Assembly: GCF_023631325.1 (NCBI RefSeq)
Contig: NZ_JALQDG010000027.1
Location: 372,001-436,000, forward strand
Length of the DNA: 64,000 nt
DNA from: Caballeronia sp. INDeC2
Lineage (GTDB): Bacteria; Pseudomonadota; Gammaproteobacteria; Burkholderiales; Burkholderiaceae
Direction: 5' to 3'
A program made the translations under genes and the position numbers. Of the stretch, positions 62,769-64,000 are shown piece by piece; positions within the stretch are counted from its first letter, which is position 1, and each line of letters opens with the position of its first letter. The notes beneath the pieces were generated by a model. The model was not told where the DNA came from. It was given only the letters and a program-made list of their open reading frames with translations, and ran no database searches.

Positions 62769-63758
62769 ATGCGCGCAATGGTTTTCGACGGCAAGGCTCC
62801 CGTTCTGCAAATGCTCGATCTGCCGGACCCTATGCCGAGCGCGGGAGAGCTGCTCATGGACGTCCATGCGTGCGGCGTGTGCCGCACCGATCTGCATGTG
62901 GTCGACGGCGAACTCGCGTATCCGAAACGGCCGGTAATTCCGGGGCACGAGATCGTCGGGACGGTCGCGCGGCTCGGCGCGGGCGTGACGGACTTCGCGG
63001 TCGGCGATCGCGTGGGCGTGCCGTGGCTGGGTCATACGTGCGGGCACTGTCGCTATTGCGCGGCGGGGCGCGAGAATCTGTGCGATACGCCCGGCTTCAC
63101 GGGCTATACGATCGACGGCGGTTATGCGGAACGCGTCATTGCCGATGCGCGCTACTGCCTGCACCTGCCGCAGCGTTATTCGGATGTCGAAGCGGCGCCG
63201 CTGTTATGCGCGGGACTCATCGGCTTTCGCACGCTCGCGATGGCGGGCGATGCCGAGCGCATCGGCATCTATGGCTTCGGCGCAGCGGCGCATATCGTCG
63301 CGCAGGTGGCGAGGCACGAGGGGCGCGCGGTCTATGCATTCACGCGTCCCGGCGATACCGCCGCGCAACGGCTCGCGCTCGATCTGAAGGCGCATTGGGC
63401 CGGCGGCAGCGACGAGACGCCGCCCGACAAGCTCGACGCCGCACTCATCTTCGCACCGGCCGGCGCGCTCGTGCCAGCGGCGCTCAAGGCGGTCGCGAAG
63501 GGCGGCGCGGTGGTGTGCGGCGGCATCCACATGAGCGACATTCCTTCGTTTTCCTACGACCTGCTGTGGGGCGAGCGCCGCCTCATGTCGGTGGCGAATC
63601 TCACGCGCGAGGATGGGCGCGCGTTCATGAACATCGCCGGGCAGTTTCATCTGGATCTGCACACGACGCCTTATCCGCTCGACGAAGCCAACCGCGCGCT
63701 TGCCGATCTTCGCACGGGCAAGCTTACGGGCGCGGCCGTGCTCACGGTGCGCGGGTAA
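62769..63758 (+). CDS. Zinc-dependent alcohol dehydrogenase (MDR family)
   Basis: 329 residues, ATG with GAGGAGA nine bases upstream. Catalytic zinc ligands are Cys38 in ACGVCRTDLHVVDGE and His60 in GHEIVG; the structural zinc cysteines lie in HTCGHCRYCAAGRENLCD (about 93-110). The NAD(P)-binding stretch IGIYGFGAAAHIV (about 161-173) has GFGAAA as phosphate loop. Of the AdhA-like subgroup that oxidises simple alcohols or reduces aldehydes. It converges with a Crp/Fnr regulator; the 24 bases between contain the 14-bp palindrome GACGAACGTTCGTC (63771-63784). Confidence 0.92.
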   Translation: MRAMVFDGKAPVLQMLDLPDPMPSAGELLMDVHACGVCRTDLHVVDGELAYPKRPVIPGHEIVGTVARLGAGVTDFAVGDRVGVPWLGHTCGHCRYCAAGRENLCDTPGFTGYTIDGGYAERVIADARYCLHLPQRYSDVEAAPLLCAGLIGFRTLAMAGDAERIGIYGFGAAAHIVAQVARHEGRAVYAFTRPGDTAAQRLALDLKAHWAGGSDETPPDKLDAALIFAPAGALVPAALKAVAKGGAVVCGGIHMSDIPSFSYDLLWGERRLMSVANLTREDGRAFMNIAGQFHLDLHTTPYPLDEANRALADLRTGKLTGAAVLTVRG

Positions 63759-63782
63759 ATCGAATAAATCGACGAACGTTCG

Positions 63783-64000
63783 TCAGTGATGTTCGAGCAT
63801 CGTGCGATCGACGATGCGCACCTGCCGTCCATTGAGCCCGATCGCGCCCTCGCGTTGCAGCTTCGACAGCATGCGGCTCACGGTTTCCAGTTCCAGCCCC
63901 AGATAGCTGCCGATGTCCGCGCGCGTCATCGGCAGGATCAGTGCGCTCGTCTGTCCGCGTGCCGAGCCAGCGCGCGCGTCGAGGCGCTCGGAGAAATCGA
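63783..64000 (-). CDS. Crp/Fnr-family transcriptional regulator, C-terminal part
   Basis: The minus strand is open from the right edge to a TGA at 63785-63783 and encodes the last 71 residues of a Crp/Fnr protein. The helix-turn-helix reads LPMTRADIGSYLGLELETVS followed by RMLSKLQREGAIGLNGRQV. The recognition helix ETVSRMLSKLQ is that of FNR/FixK-type regulators (E-xx-SR contacts to TTGAT sites). The sensor domain is outside the window, so presence of an Fe-S cluster cannot be judged. Its proximity to a fermentative-type alcohol dehydrogenase suggests oxygen-linked control nearby. Confidence 0.85.
   Translation of the reverse strand, partial: DFSERLDARAGSARGQTSALILPMTRADIGSYLGLELETVSRMLSKLQREGAIGLNGRQVRIVDRTMLEHH

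Noticed and set aside
62292-62937. Short open frames upstream of and overlapping the alcohol dehydrogenase start
   Set aside because: Low-GC non-coding stretch; frames are short, unsupported by ribosome binding sites and the downstream ones conflict with adh.
1-64000. CRISPR arrays, tRNA/rRNA genes, insertion sequences, phage attachment sites
   Set aside because: No regularly spaced repeats, cloverleaf sequences, transposase or integrase motifs were seen on either strand by eye.

Overview
The window is a stretch of GC-rich chromosome that reads as a betaproteobacterium of the Burkholderiaceae, most likely Paraburkholderia or Caballeronia. The reasons are gene content (a stand-alone infA copy, mmsAB with a divergent LysR gene, a CorA/bactofilin/M23 group, a phasin, a SulP permease, phosphoketolase) and very strong GC bias at third codon positions, which creates long antisense shadow frames. 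No rRNA, tRNA, CRISPR array, insertion sequence or prophage was seen. The assignment is by recognition of protein families, not by a database search.

Layout. 1-4.7 kb: end of a formate/nitrite-type transporter, small hypothetical proteins and a lipoprotein, a second FtsI-type transpeptidase and an arylamine N-acetyltransferase. 4.9-8.2 kb: zwf, a ROK glucokinase-like gene and a HAD phosphatase in one operon. 8.4-12.1 kb: infA, corA, and a bactofilin/coiled-coil membrane protein/M23 peptidase group. 12.3-16.7 kb: LysR regulator divergent from mmsA-mmsB (valine catabolism) and a small membrane protein with a clear terminator. 16.7-21.8 kb: a glycogen operon (glgC, glgA) followed by an SDR and a disulfide oxidoreductase. 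22.3-28.1 kb: pdxY, two overlapping IclR regulators divergent from a metallo-beta-lactamase-fold hydrolase, DinB and alpha/beta hydrolase genes. 28.2-28.3 kb: a candidate small RNA with its own promoter, stem-loop and terminator.

29-38 kb: a catabolic block. A shikimate-dehydrogenase-like gene and a SulP transporter lie on the minus strand, and a tightly overlapping plus-strand operon carries two paralogous FAD dehydrogenases, a NIPSNAP protein, a TIM-barrel isomerase/lyase and an IclR regulator. Three matching IclR-type 15-bp boxes (30138, 32137, 37208) tie the shikimate-dehydrogenase-like gene, the FAD operon and the regulator gene into a probable local regulon. This is the best candidate for an undescribed pathway, perhaps oxidation of a hydroaromatic acid.

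38-49.5 kb: a decayed toxin-antitoxin pair, a P450, an XRE-cupin regulator divergent from a piperideine-6-carboxylate dehydrogenase/FAD oxidase pair (lysine/pipecolate catabolism), a 63-aa protein, a thioesterase, a LysR gene, a 94-nt imperfect palindrome, and a CoA-transferase/HMG-CoA-lyase/MFS operon that could degrade 3-hydroxy-3-methylglutarate or a similar acid. 49.6-64 kb: phosphoketolase, a duplicated-fold glycosyltransferase, the large helicase Lhr, a double-glycine-leader-like small protein, a membrane Ser/Thr kinase, a phasin, small proteins, a zinc alcohol dehydrogenase and the end of a Crp/Fnr regulator cut by the window edge.
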